From: Streptomyces sp. 35G-GA-8
GTDB lineage: Bacteria > Actinomycetota > Actinomycetes > Streptomycetales > Streptomycetaceae
Direction: 5' to 3'
DNA length: 64,000 nt
NCBI RefSeq assembly: GCF_023534745.1
Contig: NZ_JAMHJQ010000014.1
Coordinates: 124,001 to 188,000, forward strand
The notes beneath the pieces are model-generated. The model saw only the letters and a list, made by a program, of their open reading frames with translations, was not told where the DNA came from and made no database searches. The translations under genes were made by a program, and so were the position numbers. Positions 51,379 through 60,616 of the stretch are shown piece after piece (positions within the stretch are counted from its first letter, which is position 1; every line of letters starts with the position of its first letter).

Positions 51379-52815
51379 CTAGTGATGGAAGGCCGTCGCC
51401 CTCGCCTTGTCCCGGCTCAACGGGTGCTTCTGGGCGCGCAGTTCGGGCAGTACCCGTTCCAGGTCGGCCACCAGCAGCGCCCCCAGATCGGCCGAGAAGC
51501 CATTGCGGCAGACCACCCGCAGCACGCACAGATCCTGGCGGTTGGCGGGAAACGTGTACGCGGGCACGAGCCAGCCGTGCTCGCGCAGCCGGCGCGAGAC
51601 GTCGAAGACGTCGAAGGACGTCACGCCGGGGGCGGTGGTGAACGCGAAGACGGGCAGTTCGTTCCCCCGCGTGAGCAGCCGGAAGTCGCCCAGCTCCTCG
51701 ATCCGTCCGGCCAGTCTCCCGGCGATGTCCCGCGCCGTTTGCTGGACGGCGCGGTAACCGTCCCTGCCCAGCCGCAGGAACGTGTAGTACTGCGCCACGA
51801 CCTGCGCGCCCGGCCGGGAGAAGTTCAGCGCGAACGTGGGCATGTCACCGCCCAGGTAGTTGACGCGAAAGACCAGCTCCTCGGGGAGCTCGGCGGGCGA
51901 ACGCCACAGCGCCCAGCCGACGCCCGGGTAGACCAGCCCGTACTTGTGCCCGGAGGTGTTGATGGAGGCGACGCGCGGCAGCCGGAAGTCCCAGACCAGG
52001 TCCTCGTCGAGGAAGGGCGCCACCATGGCCCCCGACGCCCCGTCGACATGGACGGGGATGTCGAGCCCCGTACGTTCCTGGAGCGCGTCCAGCGCCGCGC
52101 ACAGCTCGGCGACGGGTTCGTACGAACCGTCGAAGGTGGAGCCCAGGACGGCGACCACCCCGATGGTGTTCTCGTCGCAGAGTTCGGCGGCGGCTCCCGG
52201 GTCGAGATGAAAGCGCTCGCCCTCCATGGGCACCTGCCGCGCCTCGACCTCCCAGAAGTTGCAGAACTTGTCCCAGCAGACCTGCACGTTGACGCCCATG
52301 ACGAGATTGGGCCGGGCCGTCGCCGGATAGCGCGAGGCGTTGCGCGCGGCCCAGCGGCGCTTGAGCGCCAGCCCGGCCAGCATGCAGGCCTCGCTGGATC
52401 CCGTCGTCGAGCAGCCGACGGTCGTCGCCGCGTCGGGGGCGTTCCAGAGGTCCGCGAGCATCGCCACACACCGCCGTTCCAGCTCGGCGGTGCGCGGGTA
52501 CTCGTCCTTGTCGATCATGTTCTTGTCCCGGCACTCCGACATCAGCTTCCTGGCCTGCGGCTCCATCCAGGTGGTGACGAAGGTCGCGAGGTTGAGCCGC
52601 GAGTTGCCGTCGAGCATCAGCTCGTCGTGGACCAGCTGGTACGCCGTGTCCGGCGGGGTCGGGGTGTCGGGAAGCCGCTGGGTGGCCGGTGCCGAGGTCA
52701 TCTCGCTGGTGGGATCGGCCTTCCCGTAGAAGGGGTTGATCGAGAGCCTGAGCATCTCGTCGCGCTCGCTCCGGGGCACTGAGGCCGCCTTGTCCGCGCC
52801 TCGGTGGAGTGGCAT
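51379..52815 (-). CDS. gadB: Glutamate decarboxylase
   Basis: 478 residues, PLP-dependent group II decarboxylase. LMLDGNSRLNLATFVTTWMEP, GCSTTGSSEACMLAGLALKRRW, VHVDGASGAMVAPF and the PLP-Lys segment INTSGHKYGLVYPGVGW (K291) are typical GadB; the terminal GLNxxYxPH-like control region of E. coli GadB is replaced by KHPLSRDKARATAFHH. Converts glutamate to GABA + CO2, consuming a proton. ATG 52815 has GGAGA upstream, partly next to a hairpin. Transcribed after the ClC-type channel gene. Confidence 0.93.
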   Translation of the reverse strand: MPLHRGADKAASVPRSERDEMLRLSINPFYGKADPTSEMTSAPATQRLPDTPTPPDTAYQLVHDELMLDGNSRLNLATFVTTWMEPQARKLMSECRDKNMIDKDEYPRTAELERRCVAMLADLWNAPDAATTVGCSTTGSSEACMLAGLALKRRWAARNASRYPATARPNLVMGVNVQVCWDKFCNFWEVEARQVPMEGERFHLDPGAAAELCDENTIGVVAVLGSTFDGSYEPVAELCAALDALQERTGLDIPVHVDGASGAMVAPFLDEDLVWDFRLPRVASINTSGHKYGLVYPGVGWALWRSPAELPEELVFRVNYLGGDMPTFALNFSRPGAQVVAQYYTFLRLGRDGYRAVQQTARDIAGRLAGRIEELGDFRLLTRGNELPVFAFTTAPGVTSFDVFDVSRRLREHGWLVPAYTFPANRQDLCVLRVVCRNGFSADLGALLVADLERVLPELRAQKHPLSRDKARATAFHH

Positions 52816-52826
52816 CGGCGAATCTC

Positions 52827-52855
52827 CTCGCGGTGGGTACGGTTCCCACCGCGAG
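52827..52855 (-). terminator. Perfect hairpin touching the gadB ribosome binding site
   Basis: CTCGCGGTGGG and CCCACCGCGAG form an 11-bp stem with a 7-base loop. On the minus strand it lies between the channel gene stop and gadB, and its last bases overlap the start of GAGGAGA. It could terminate the channel transcript or control gadB translation. Confidence 0.55.
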
Positions 52856-52898
52856 AATACGGACGAACGGTACGAACCGCCCGTCGGGGCCGGGCCGG

Positions 52899-54224
52899 TC
52901 AGCGCAGCGGTGTGCCATCCTCGCGAAGCTGCATCCAGGGGCGGCCCGTCACCAGCAGCCAGCCCGCCGGCGCGGCGACACAGAGCAGCGCGAGCACATT
53001 CGGATCGGCGACCAGGACCGCCGCGGTGAACAGGCTGAGCCAGCCCTGCCGGGTGATCGCGAGCAGAACGCCGAGCACCCCGCAGACCACCCCCAGGCTG
53101 GGCTGTACGGCCGGGATCAGCGCGTGGGCGCAGAGACCGAGCGCGACCCCGACGAAGACGGCGGGGAAGATCCGCCCGCCGCGGAAGCCGCAGGCGGCGG
53201 CGGTGAGCAGCGCGGCCACCTTCACCACCGTCATCAGCGCGAACGAGCCGGCCGACCAGCCCTCCGGATCGGCGGCCAGCGTCTTCACCTCCTCCAGCCC
53301 CTTGAACAGCGTCAGCGGCCCGCCGAGCGCCCCCAGCAGACCGAGGACCAGTCCGCCCGCGGTGATCGCCAGTACCGGGTGGCCGAGGCGCCGGAAGAAG
53401 GCGTGGACGTACGGGAACGCGTAGACGGCCGCCAGCCCGAGCGCCGCCGCGAGCGGGGTGATCACGAGCGCCGCCAGCAGATCGCTCCAGTGGGTGCCGG
53501 TGTACGCGGGCAGGGCGAGGTCGAAGGTCGGATGGGCGACCAGAACGGTGATGAGCGCGCCAGCGCCGGCCGCGAGCAGCGGGCCGAACAGCATGTCCCA
53601 GAGCGAGCCGGGTCCCGGTCGCGCGGTGAATGTCTCGGTGAGGATCAGCGCGGCGGCCACGGGCGTACCGAACAGCGCCCCGATCGTGCCCGCGGCGGCG
53701 AGCGAGAGCCAGAGTGCCGCCGGGGTGTTGGGCGCGGCCTTGCGGCCGAGCCAGTAGGCGAGCGCCATATTGACGGCGGTGATCGGATTCTCCGGGCCGA
53801 GGCTCACCCCGCCGGCCAGCGCCAGCACCGTGACCACCAGCAGCCCCGGCACCACCCCGGGCGCCATCGGATCCTCGACCAGTCCGGTGGTGGCCGGGTC
53901 GGGTCCGGCGTGCCCGTACACCAGGCGTACGACGATCCCCACCGCGAGCCCGGTGGCCGTGAGCATCACGATGATCCAGAGCGTGGAGTGGCGACCGACC
54001 CCGAGGGCGTCGGGCAGCGTCTCCCAGAGCACGTCCTCCAGCCGGTGCGCGAGCGCGTCCACGCCCAGCAGTACGAGCGCCGAGGCCGCACCGACCACCA
54101 GGGCGGGCACGACGACGGGCAGCAGGGTGCGGGCCGAGGGATCCGGAGCGGGCGGCGGGGCGGGAGACGGGGCGGCGGGCGGAACGTCATGGGGCACGCG
54201 CTCACCGTAACCATCCGTCACCAT
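52899..54224 (-). CDS. ClC-family ion channel / YfeO-like transport protein
   Basis: 441 residues, about ten to twelve membrane segments. The ClC signature is GGVSLGPENPI (Glu in the gating position) and FRGGRIFPAVFVG (GxFxP), as in E. coli YfeO; FGTPVAAALILTE is the middle motif. Probably chloride or fluoride/anion transport. It lies upstream of gadB on the same strand (83 bp), and a role in charge or proton balance during glutamate decarboxylation is likely but inferred. Starts: ATG 54224 (GGGAAG upstream) or GTG 54197 (GGTGAG). Confidence 0.8.
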   Translation of the reverse strand: MVTDGYGERVPHDVPPAAPSPAPPPAPDPSARTLLPVVVPALVVGAASALVLLGVDALAHRLEDVLWETLPDALGVGRHSTLWIIVMLTATGLAVGIVVRLVYGHAGPDPATTGLVEDPMAPGVVPGLLVVTVLALAGGVSLGPENPITAVNMALAYWLGRKAAPNTPAALWLSLAAAGTIGALFGTPVAAALILTETFTARPGPGSLWDMLFGPLLAAGAGALITVLVAHPTFDLALPAYTGTHWSDLLAALVITPLAAALGLAAVYAFPYVHAFFRRLGHPVLAITAGGLVLGLLGALGGPLTLFKGLEEVKTLAADPEGWSAGSFALMTVVKVAALLTAAACGFRGGRIFPAVFVGVALGLCAHALIPAVQPSLGVVCGVLGVLLAITRQGWLSLFTAAVLVADPNVLALLCVAAPAGWLLVTGRPWMQLREDGTPLR

Positions 54225-54451
54225 CCGTAACGCTTCCCTGCCGTTCCCCGGGCGCGGTCGCGCCGTGGGGCCCCGCTGCTTTGGGAGGGTCTGCCCCGGC
54301 TGCGTCCGGTGTGGGCCCCCGGCCGGATCCGGAGTGCGTCGGTAAGGGGCCGGGTGGAACCTGGAAGGGCAGGTAGGCGTTGATAGCTTGTGCGCGGCCG
54401 ACCACGCCGAATCGACGATCGACCGACTAATGACACAGGAGTCCGGAACCC

Positions 54452-55225
54452 GTGACCACCCTTGCGCTCGGACCCAGCTGGCTGGATCCGGATTATCTGA
54501 TCGGGACTTTCGGGCTGATCGGTGTTCTGGTCATCGTCTTCGCCGAATCCGGCCTGCTCATCGGCTTCTTCCTGCCGGGCGACTCACTGCTCTTCACCAC
54601 CGGCCTGCTGGTGACGGCCGGCACCCTCAAGACCCCGCTCTGGCTGGTCTGTCTGCTGATCGTGCTCGCCGCGATCATCGGTGACCAGGTCGGCTATCTC
54701 TTCGGCCGGAAGGTGGGTCCCGCGCTGTTCAAGCGCCCGGACTCCAAGTTCTTCAAGCAGGAGAACGTCGAGAAGGCGCACGAGTTCTTCGAGAAGTACG
54801 GCCCCAAGTCGCTGGTCCTGGCGCGCTTCGTGCCCGTCGTCCGTACGTTCACGCCGATCATCGCCGGTGTGAGCCAGATGAACTACCGCTCGTTCATCAC
54901 GTACAACATCGTCGGCGGCACGCTGTGGGGCGCGGGCGTCACGCTGCTGGGAGCCGCCCTCGGCAAGATCGAGTTCGTGACCGAGAACATCGAGATGATC
55001 CTGATCGGCATCGTGGTGCTCTCGGTGCTGCCGATCGTGATCGAGTTCCTGCGGGCACGTTCCAAGTCCAAGAAGGAAGCCGCGCGGCAGCCGGGCGTCG
55101 ATGACGGTCTGGTCGGTCCGGGTACGGCCGCGACGGACGGGCGTGCGCCGATGACGCCGCCGAGCGCTCCGGGTACGCCGGGCGCCCCGGGCGGCGGTGG
55201 CCGCGGCCGTCACGCCAAGCGCTGA
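54452..55225 (+). CDS. DedA family membrane protein
   Basis: 257 residues. ESGLLIGFFLPGDSLLFTTGLL, GDQVGYLFGRKVGPALF, FFEKYGPKSLVLARFVPVVRTFTPIIAGVSQMNYRSFITYN and NIVGGTLWG are the conserved DedA/SNARE-assoc motifs with the helix-capping Arg/Glu residues. DedA proteins are flippase-like and linked to undecaprenyl-phosphate recycling. The last 50 residues are a low-complexity cytoplasmic tail (GTPGAPGGGGRGRH). GTG 54452 has AGGAG upstream. Confidence 0.9.
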   Translation: MTTLALGPSWLDPDYLIGTFGLIGVLVIVFAESGLLIGFFLPGDSLLFTTGLLVTAGTLKTPLWLVCLLIVLAAIIGDQVGYLFGRKVGPALFKRPDSKFFKQENVEKAHEFFEKYGPKSLVLARFVPVVRTFTPIIAGVSQMNYRSFITYNIVGGTLWGAGVTLLGAALGKIEFVTENIEMILIGIVVLSVLPIVIEFLRARSKSKKEAARQPGVDDGLVGPGTAATDGRAPMTPPSAPGTPGAPGGGGRGRHAKR

Positions 55226-55246
55226 CCACCACCTCGACGAGACCCC

Positions 55247-56926
55247 TCAGAAGCCGCGCGTCCGCTTGGCCGCGCGGCGGCTCGACGCCCGGCCCGCTCC
55301 CGGCACCGTGAGGAAGAGCCGGGCGATCTCCCCGCCGAGATTCACCCCGACGGCGATCGCCAGCGCCAGCGCCACCGCCTGGGAGAGCGAGGTGAGCCCG
55401 CTGGCCGGCTCGTTCTGCGCGAAGCCCAGCAGCCCGAAGTAGGTCGCCGAGCCCGGCAGCAGCGGTCCGATCGCCGCCGTGATGTAGGGCAGCGCGGAGG
55501 CGAACTGGTAGCGCGAGAAGAGCTGCCCGAAGAGCCCCACCAGACCGGCGGCGACCGCCGTCGAGGCCACCGGCGAGATACCGCCCACGTCATGCATCGC
55601 CGCGTAGACGATCCAGGCCACACCGCCGTTGAGCGAGACCATCAGCACGGTCGAGCGGTCCTGCTGGAGCAGGATCGCGAAGGCGAAGCTCAGGGTCACC
55701 GCCGCCAGGGTCTGGGCCACCGGCCGTACCTCGCTGTGCAGCGCCGCTTCCGGCGTCAGCTGCGCGTGCAGCTGAACGCCCAGATAGAGCACGAGCAGCA
55801 CACCGACGACGATCGCGATGAAGAAGTACATGACTTCCAGGAGCCGTGCGGCGGCGGTGATGTAATAGCCCGTCAGCCCGTCCTGCACCCCCGCCACCAG
55901 CGCCCGCCCCGGCAGCAGCGCGAAGAGACCACCGGTGATCACGGCCGAGGGCCGGCCCTCCCACGAGACATGCGGGCCGAGCAGCGTCAGCGCCACCCCC
56001 ATCGCGGCGGGCGGCATCGCGGCCACCACGAACTGATAGAACTCCGGCAGCCCGCGCCCGGCGCACAACCAGGCCAGCCGGTCGCCGAGCATCGCGCCGA
56101 GCGCCGCCGCCGCGAACACCACCACGCCACCGCCGACCAGCACGGACGCCGCCCCGGCCAGCAGCCCGCTGGACGCGGTCAGCGCCCAGCCGGGGTACGG
56201 GTGCCGGTTGCGGCGGATCTCCGCGAGCCGCCGGTACGCCTCCTCCAGCGTGACGTCCGTGTCCTCGGTGGTGATGTCGTCGACGAGCGTGAAGACGGCG
56301 GACAGCCGGGTGTAGTCGGTGCCCCGTCTGCGTACGGTCCTGCTGGCCGTCACCGGGTCGTCCACCAGCGACGGCTGATGGGAGATGGACAGCAGGGTGA
56401 AGGTGACGGTCGGCTCGCAGCGGTCGAGGCCGTACGCGCGGCTGACCGCGAACATGGCGGCCTCGACATCCTCGGCGCCCTCGCCGCCGGCCAGCAGCAG
56501 CTCACCGATACGCAGTGTCAGGTCGAGCACCCGGGGCACGGCGGGCCCCTGGTCGTCGTGGCGCTGGACCCGCTCCGGTACGGGGCGCTCGCCCGACGGC
56601 ATCCGCAGCAGGGTGCGCATGCGGTCCTGCCAGGGTGCTTCCTTGCTCAACTGGATCACCGGGACGCCCCGGGCGGGGGTGTACGCGTGGGGCGACTGCC
56701 GCCCGCCGGCCGCGCCGGGCGGCGTACCGCCCGGCAGATCGAAGGCCGAGCCCTCCGACTCGGCCGGCTGCTCCGTATTCAGCCCCTCGGGAAGGGCGAA
56801 CTCCGACGTCGGATGGTCGTCCTCGGGAAGCGGCGGCTGCTCCACTCCGAACGGCGGGGTGAAGGCGCTGTGCGCCTCGTCCGTCTGAGGCTTCCGGTCC
56901 TCCTGACCGCCGGACTCCGCCACCAC
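55247..56926 (-). CDS. Threonine/serine exporter family protein (ThrE)
   Basis: 559 residues. N-terminal disordered region (about 1-125), then the ThrE cytoplasmic domain (LDLTLRIGELLLAGGEGAEDVEAAMFAVSRAYGL, SLVDDP, RYTRLS-like DYTRLSAVFTLVDDI) followed by ten predicted membrane helices (from about 255; YPGWALTASSGLLAGAASVLVGGG). ThrE exports L-threonine and L-serine with the proton-motive force. GTG 56926 follows GAGGGAGC; ATG 57010 is an alternative with no ribosome binding site. Converges with dedA. The terminator just beyond its start belongs to ppa. Confidence 0.85.
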   Translation of the reverse strand: MVAESGGQEDRKPQTDEAHSAFTPPFGVEQPPLPEDDHPTSEFALPEGLNTEQPAESEGSAFDLPGGTPPGAAGGRQSPHAYTPARGVPVIQLSKEAPWQDRMRTLLRMPSGERPVPERVQRHDDQGPAVPRVLDLTLRIGELLLAGGEGAEDVEAAMFAVSRAYGLDRCEPTVTFTLLSISHQPSLVDDPVTASRTVRRRGTDYTRLSAVFTLVDDITTEDTDVTLEEAYRRLAEIRRNRHPYPGWALTASSGLLAGAASVLVGGGVVVFAAAALGAMLGDRLAWLCAGRGLPEFYQFVVAAMPPAAMGVALTLLGPHVSWEGRPSAVITGGLFALLPGRALVAGVQDGLTGYYITAAARLLEVMYFFIAIVVGVLLVLYLGVQLHAQLTPEAALHSEVRPVAQTLAAVTLSFAFAILLQQDRSTVLMVSLNGGVAWIVYAAMHDVGGISPVASTAVAAGLVGLFGQLFSRYQFASALPYITAAIGPLLPGSATYFGLLGFAQNEPASGLTSLSQAVALALAIAVGVNLGGEIARLFLTVPGAGRASSRRAAKRTRGF

Positions 56927-57044
56927 CCACCGCTCCCTCGCTCCTGGGGCGATCTCGGTCCTGTCCGGTCGCCGCGCAGTCACACGTCTGCCCAGTATGG
57001 GCATGGACATGGACAGTCACACACGCGGATGAGTCACACACGCG

Positions 57045-57082
57045 GACGGGCGGCGTACCCCGCGTGGGGTACGCCGCCCGTC
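57045..57082 (-). terminator. Strong hairpin terminator of ppa
   Basis: Perfect 17-bp stem: GACGGGCGGCGTACCCC and its complement GGGGTACGCCGCCCGTC around loop GCGT, 46 bp beyond the ppa stop on the minus strand. Confidence 0.85.
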
Positions 57083-57128
57083 ATCCGCCTGTCATCCGTC
57101 CGGCGGCCGGTGCCCGGTCAGGGCCTGG

Positions 57129-57623
57129 TCAGTGCGCGCCGCCCTGGGCCTCAAGTCGCTTGTAGGAGGCCTCGATCTCGGCCTCGGCCTCGGCGCGGCC
57201 GACCCAGTCGGCGCCCTCGACGGACTTGCCGGGCTCCAGGTCCTTGTAGACCTCGAAGAAGTGCTGGATCTCCAGGCGGTCGAACTCCGAGACGTGATGG
57301 ATGTCGCGCAGGTGCTCCACCCGGGGGTCGGACGCGGGGACGCACAGCAGCTTGTCGTCGCCGCCGGCCTCGTCCGTCATCCGGAACATGCCGATGGCAC
57401 GGCATTTGATGAGGCAGCCCGGGAAGGTCGGCTCGTCGAGGATGACCAGCGCGTCCAGCGGGTCGCCGTCCTCGCCGAGGGTGTTCTCGACGAACCCGTA
57501 GTCGGCCGGGTAGCTGGTCGAGGTGAAGAGACGACGGTCAAGACGGATCCGACCGGTCTCGTGGTCCACCTCGTACTTGTTCCGCGAACCCTTAGGGATC
57601 TCGATGGTGACGTCGAACTCCAC
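57129..57623 (-). CDS. ppa: Inorganic pyrophosphatase, family I
   Basis: 164 residues. [51 protein letters not shown] with the D-x-D-P-x-D metal motif, [23 protein letters not shown] and [25 protein letters not shown] complete the family I fold. Hydrolyses PPi to drive biosynthesis. GTG 57623 follows GAGGAG; upstream in-frame ATG codons would add a few residues. Divergent from dacB. Confidence 0.95.
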   Translation of the reverse strand: MEFDVTIEIPKGSRNKYEVDHETGRIRLDRRLFTSTSYPADYGFVENTLGEDGDPLDALVILDEPTFPGCLIKCRAIGMFRMTDEAGGDDKLLCVPASDPRVEHLRDIHHVSEFDRLEIQHFFEVYKDLEPGKSVEGADWVGRAEAEAEIEASYKRLEAQGGAH

Positions 57624-57800
57624 GGGTGGCTCCTCCATGATCAACACATTTGTCAGTGGTGCTGCGACTTCACGCAGGAGACCCCCCGTCCGGGAGCGGA
57701 CAGCGGGCCCACTCCTGGCCGGGGTGCCATGCTCGTGGCAAGGCGCAGTGATTAAGTGTCCCCCACGCAGCAGTGTGATCGCGAAAGGGGCTGGTCAACC

Positions 57801-59201
57801 GTGCTTGAGCCGAAAGTGTGGCAGGTCACGGCGGGTTCCGTCGTGATCGGCATGGCGCTCGCCGCCGTGGCGGTGGCCGCGGCCGGCCCCTGGGACTCCG
57901 GTCAGCGTAAGGCCGAGCGGGAATGGGTGGTCGCGCAGAGCCGTACGGGTGGCGCACATCACGGCCCGTCCGCCCCCCGTACGCCCGTGCCCGCCCCCAG
58001 CGCCGCCGGCGTGCTCTCCGCGCTCTCCGCACCCGACAGCGACCCCCCGAATGCCGGAACCGCGTCCGTGGATCTCGGGAAGAAGCTCGGACCGCTCCTC
58101 GACGACCCCGCGCTCGGCGAGGCCCGGTCGGCGTCCGTCATCGACGCCACCACCGGTGAGCAGCTGTACGGGAAGGCGGCCGGCACCCCGATGACCCCGG
58201 CCTCCACGGTCAAGGTCGCGACGGTGGCCGCCGCGCTCTCCGCGCTCGGCCCCGACCACCGCATCGCCACCACGGTGACCTCCACCGCGGACGCCCGGAG
58301 GATCACCCTGGTCGGCGGCGGTGACGCCACCCTCGGCCGGTCAGGACTGAGCGCCCTCGCCGAGGACACCGCCCGCGCGCTGCGCGACCGGGGCATCACC
58401 AAGGTCGAGCTCCGCTACGACACCTCCCTCTACTCCGGCCGCCGGGAGCACCCGATCGGCCCCAACGACAACATCGCCCCCGTCGTCGCCCTGATGGCCG
58501 ATCAGGGCCGGCTCGACACCTCCCGCAGCGGACCCGCCCCCCGCAGCGGCAATCCGGCGGGCGACGCCGCCCGCGTCTTCGCCGCACTGCTGCGCGAGCG
58601 CGGCGTCCGTACCTCGGCGGCGCCCGAGCCCGGCAAGACCCCCAAGGGCTCGAAGACCGTCGCCAGGACCTACTCACGCCCGCTCTCCGATCTCGCCGAA
58701 CGCGCGCTGACCGACAGCGACAACGACATCGCCGAATCCCTGGCCCGGCAGACCGCCCTCGCGGCGGGCGAACCCGCCAGTTTCGACGGCGCGGGCCGCG
58801 CCGTCGGCGCCGAGCTCAAGAAGCTCGGACTGCCGGTCGCCGGCGCCCGCTTCGCCGACGGCAGCGGCCTCAACCGCCAGGACAAGGTCAGCGCCGCTCT
58901 CCTCACCGCGCTGCTGGCCCGCGCGGCCGACCCCGCCCGCCCCGAGCTGCGCCCCGTACTCACGGGACTGCCGGTCGCCGGGTTCAACGGCACCCTCCGG
59001 AGCCGGTACGCGGACGACGGGCCCGCCGCCGGACTCATCCGCGCCAAGACCGGCACGCTCACCGGGGTGAACGCCTTGGCGGGCACGGTCGTCGACGCCC
59101 GGGGCCGGCTGCTGGCCTTCGCCTTCATGGCAGGCGCCACCCCCGCCCCCGACTCCGCCCAGAAGGCCCTGGACCGGCTGTCCGCGGCCCTGGTCCCGTG
59201 A
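57801..59201 (+). CDS. dacB: D-alanyl-D-alanine carboxypeptidase/endopeptidase (PBP4, class C)
   Basis: 466 residues. N-terminal membrane anchor or signal (WQVTAGSVVIGMALAAVAVAAAG), a disordered linker, then the S13 peptidase domain: SxxK in ASTVK (S135, K138), SxN in SDN (S306, D307, N308) and KTG in RAKTGTLTG (K416). It trims or cleaves peptidoglycan cross-bridges at the outer face of the membrane. GTG 57801 has AAAGGGG upstream. Divergent from ppa and followed by the metalloprotease gene after 97 bp. Confidence 0.93.
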   Translation: MLEPKVWQVTAGSVVIGMALAAVAVAAAGPWDSGQRKAEREWVVAQSRTGGAHHGPSAPRTPVPAPSAAGVLSALSAPDSDPPNAGTASVDLGKKLGPLLDDPALGEARSASVIDATTGEQLYGKAAGTPMTPASTVKVATVAAALSALGPDHRIATTVTSTADARRITLVGGGDATLGRSGLSALAEDTARALRDRGITKVELRYDTSLYSGRREHPIGPNDNIAPVVALMADQGRLDTSRSGPAPRSGNPAGDAARVFAALLRERGVRTSAAPEPGKTPKGSKTVARTYSRPLSDLAERALTDSDNDIAESLARQTALAAGEPASFDGAGRAVGAELKKLGLPVAGARFADGSGLNRQDKVSAALLTALLARAADPARPELRPVLTGLPVAGFNGTLRSRYADDGPAAGLIRAKTGTLTGVNALAGTVVDARGRLLAFAFMAGATPAPDSAQKALDRLSAALVP

Positions 59202-59298
59202 TCAGGCGCCCCCTGAGGGTCCCGTAAGGGTCCCGTAGGGGAAGAACCGGGCCACCCACACCCCACCGCTCCCCGTGCCGAGCACGTACGGTTGACGC

Positions 59299-60429
59299 AT
59301 GACGAGCATCGGTGGTGCCCAGATGGTCGACTGGAATCTCGCGGTGGCGACCGCGACCCGCCTCGTGCGGCCGGGACCTGAAGTGACCCGCGACGAGGCG
59401 CGAGAGATCGTCGCCGAGCTGCGGCGGCACGCGAAGTCCTCGGAGGAGCACGTCCGCGCGTACACGCGCATGGTTCCCGACGGCCATGAGCCGCCCGACA
59501 CCCCGGTCCTGGTCGTGGACCGGGCCGGCTGGGTCAAGGCGAACGTGGCCGGATTCCGCGAGCTGCTCAAGCCCCTCCTGTCGAAGATGCAGGAGCGCCG
59601 CCCCGGCGGTCCCGGCGGCGCCGTGCTCGGCGCGGTCGGCGGCAAGGTGACCGGCGTGGAGCTGGGCATGCTGCTGTCGTTCATGTCGTCCCGTGTCCTC
59701 GGCCAGTACGAGACGTTCGCCCCCGCCACCCGCGATCTCCCCGCGGCCGCGAACGGCGGCGGCCGACTGCTGCTCGTGGCCCCCAACATCGTCCACGTCG
59801 AACGCGAACTGGACGTGCAGCCGCACGACTTCAGGCTCTGGGTCGCCCTCCACGAGGAGACCCACCGCACGCAGTTCACCGGCGTGCCCTGGCTGCGCGA
59901 CCATCTCCAGGGCGAGATCCAGTCATTCCTCGACCAGACCGAGGTCGACCCGATGACCCTCGTCGAACGGCTCCGCGAGGCCGCTCAGTCGCTCGCCGGC
60001 GGTCGCCCCGAGGGCGAGGAGAACGAGGACGGACGCAGCATCGTCGAGCTGGTGCAGACACCCGGACAGCGCGAGATCCTCGGCCGGCTCACCGCCGTCA
60101 TGTCCCTGCTCGAAGGGCACGCCGACTATGTGATGGACGGCGTCGGACCGGCCGTCGTGCCGTCGGTCGCCGAGATCCGCGAGAAGTTCCAGCAGCGCAG
60201 GGCCCGGGGCGCCGGCCGCCTCGACCAGGCGCTGCGCAAACTGCTCGGCCTCGACGCCAAGCTGCGCCAGTACCGGGACGGGGAACGGTTCGTACGGGCC
60301 GTCGTCGAGGAGACCGGCATGGACGGCTTCAACCGGGTCTGGACCTCGCCGAACACCCTGCCCACCAAGGCGGAGATCGCTAAACCGGCGGACTGGATCG
60401 CACGGGTGCACCGCAAGGCGGACTCCTGA
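59299..60429 (+). CDS. Zinc-dependent metalloprotease (DUF2342 / F420-associated family)
   Basis: 376 residues. The zincin motif HEETH (H185, E186, H189) lies in FRLWVALHEETHRTQFTGVPWL, and a downstream EGHADYVMDGVG supplies the third ligand. NIVHVERELDVQPHDFRLWVALHE is characteristic for the family. Function in vivo is unclear; the gene is conserved between dacB and tilS in Streptomyces. ATG 59299. Confidence 0.87.
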   Translation: MTSIGGAQMVDWNLAVATATRLVRPGPEVTRDEAREIVAELRRHAKSSEEHVRAYTRMVPDGHEPPDTPVLVVDRAGWVKANVAGFRELLKPLLSKMQERRPGGPGGAVLGAVGGKVTGVELGMLLSFMSSRVLGQYETFAPATRDLPAAANGGGRLLLVAPNIVHVERELDVQPHDFRLWVALHEETHRTQFTGVPWLRDHLQGEIQSFLDQTEVDPMTLVERLREAAQSLAGGRPEGEENEDGRSIVELVQTPGQREILGRLTAVMSLLEGHADYVMDGVGPAVVPSVAEIREKFQQRRARGAGRLDQALRKLLGLDAKLRQYRDGERFVRAVVEETGMDGFNRVWTSPNTLPTKAEIAKPADWIARVHRKADS

Positions 60430-60466
60430 GACGGGCGCGGCTCACGGCAGAAGTACGCCTCAGGTA

Positions 60467-60492
60467 TCACCCATCCGAGGGACCGTGGGTGA
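60467..60492. other. Short hairpin in the metalloprotease-tilS gap
   Basis: TCACCCA and TGGGTGA (7-bp stem, 12-base loop) in the 187-bp gap upstream of tilS. Possibly a weak terminator of the metalloprotease gene or part of the tilS leader. Nothing else was seen in this gap. Confidence 0.35.
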
Positions 60493-60616
60493 GGGATAGG
60501 CGTGCAATGCTCGGGTAATGGCTCGGTTCTGTCACCATCGACGCACTCTGAGTGACGCTCTCCGTCCTTACTCCGACCGAGGCACCCCCCAAATAACATC
60601 ACGAAGGGCACCGGAT

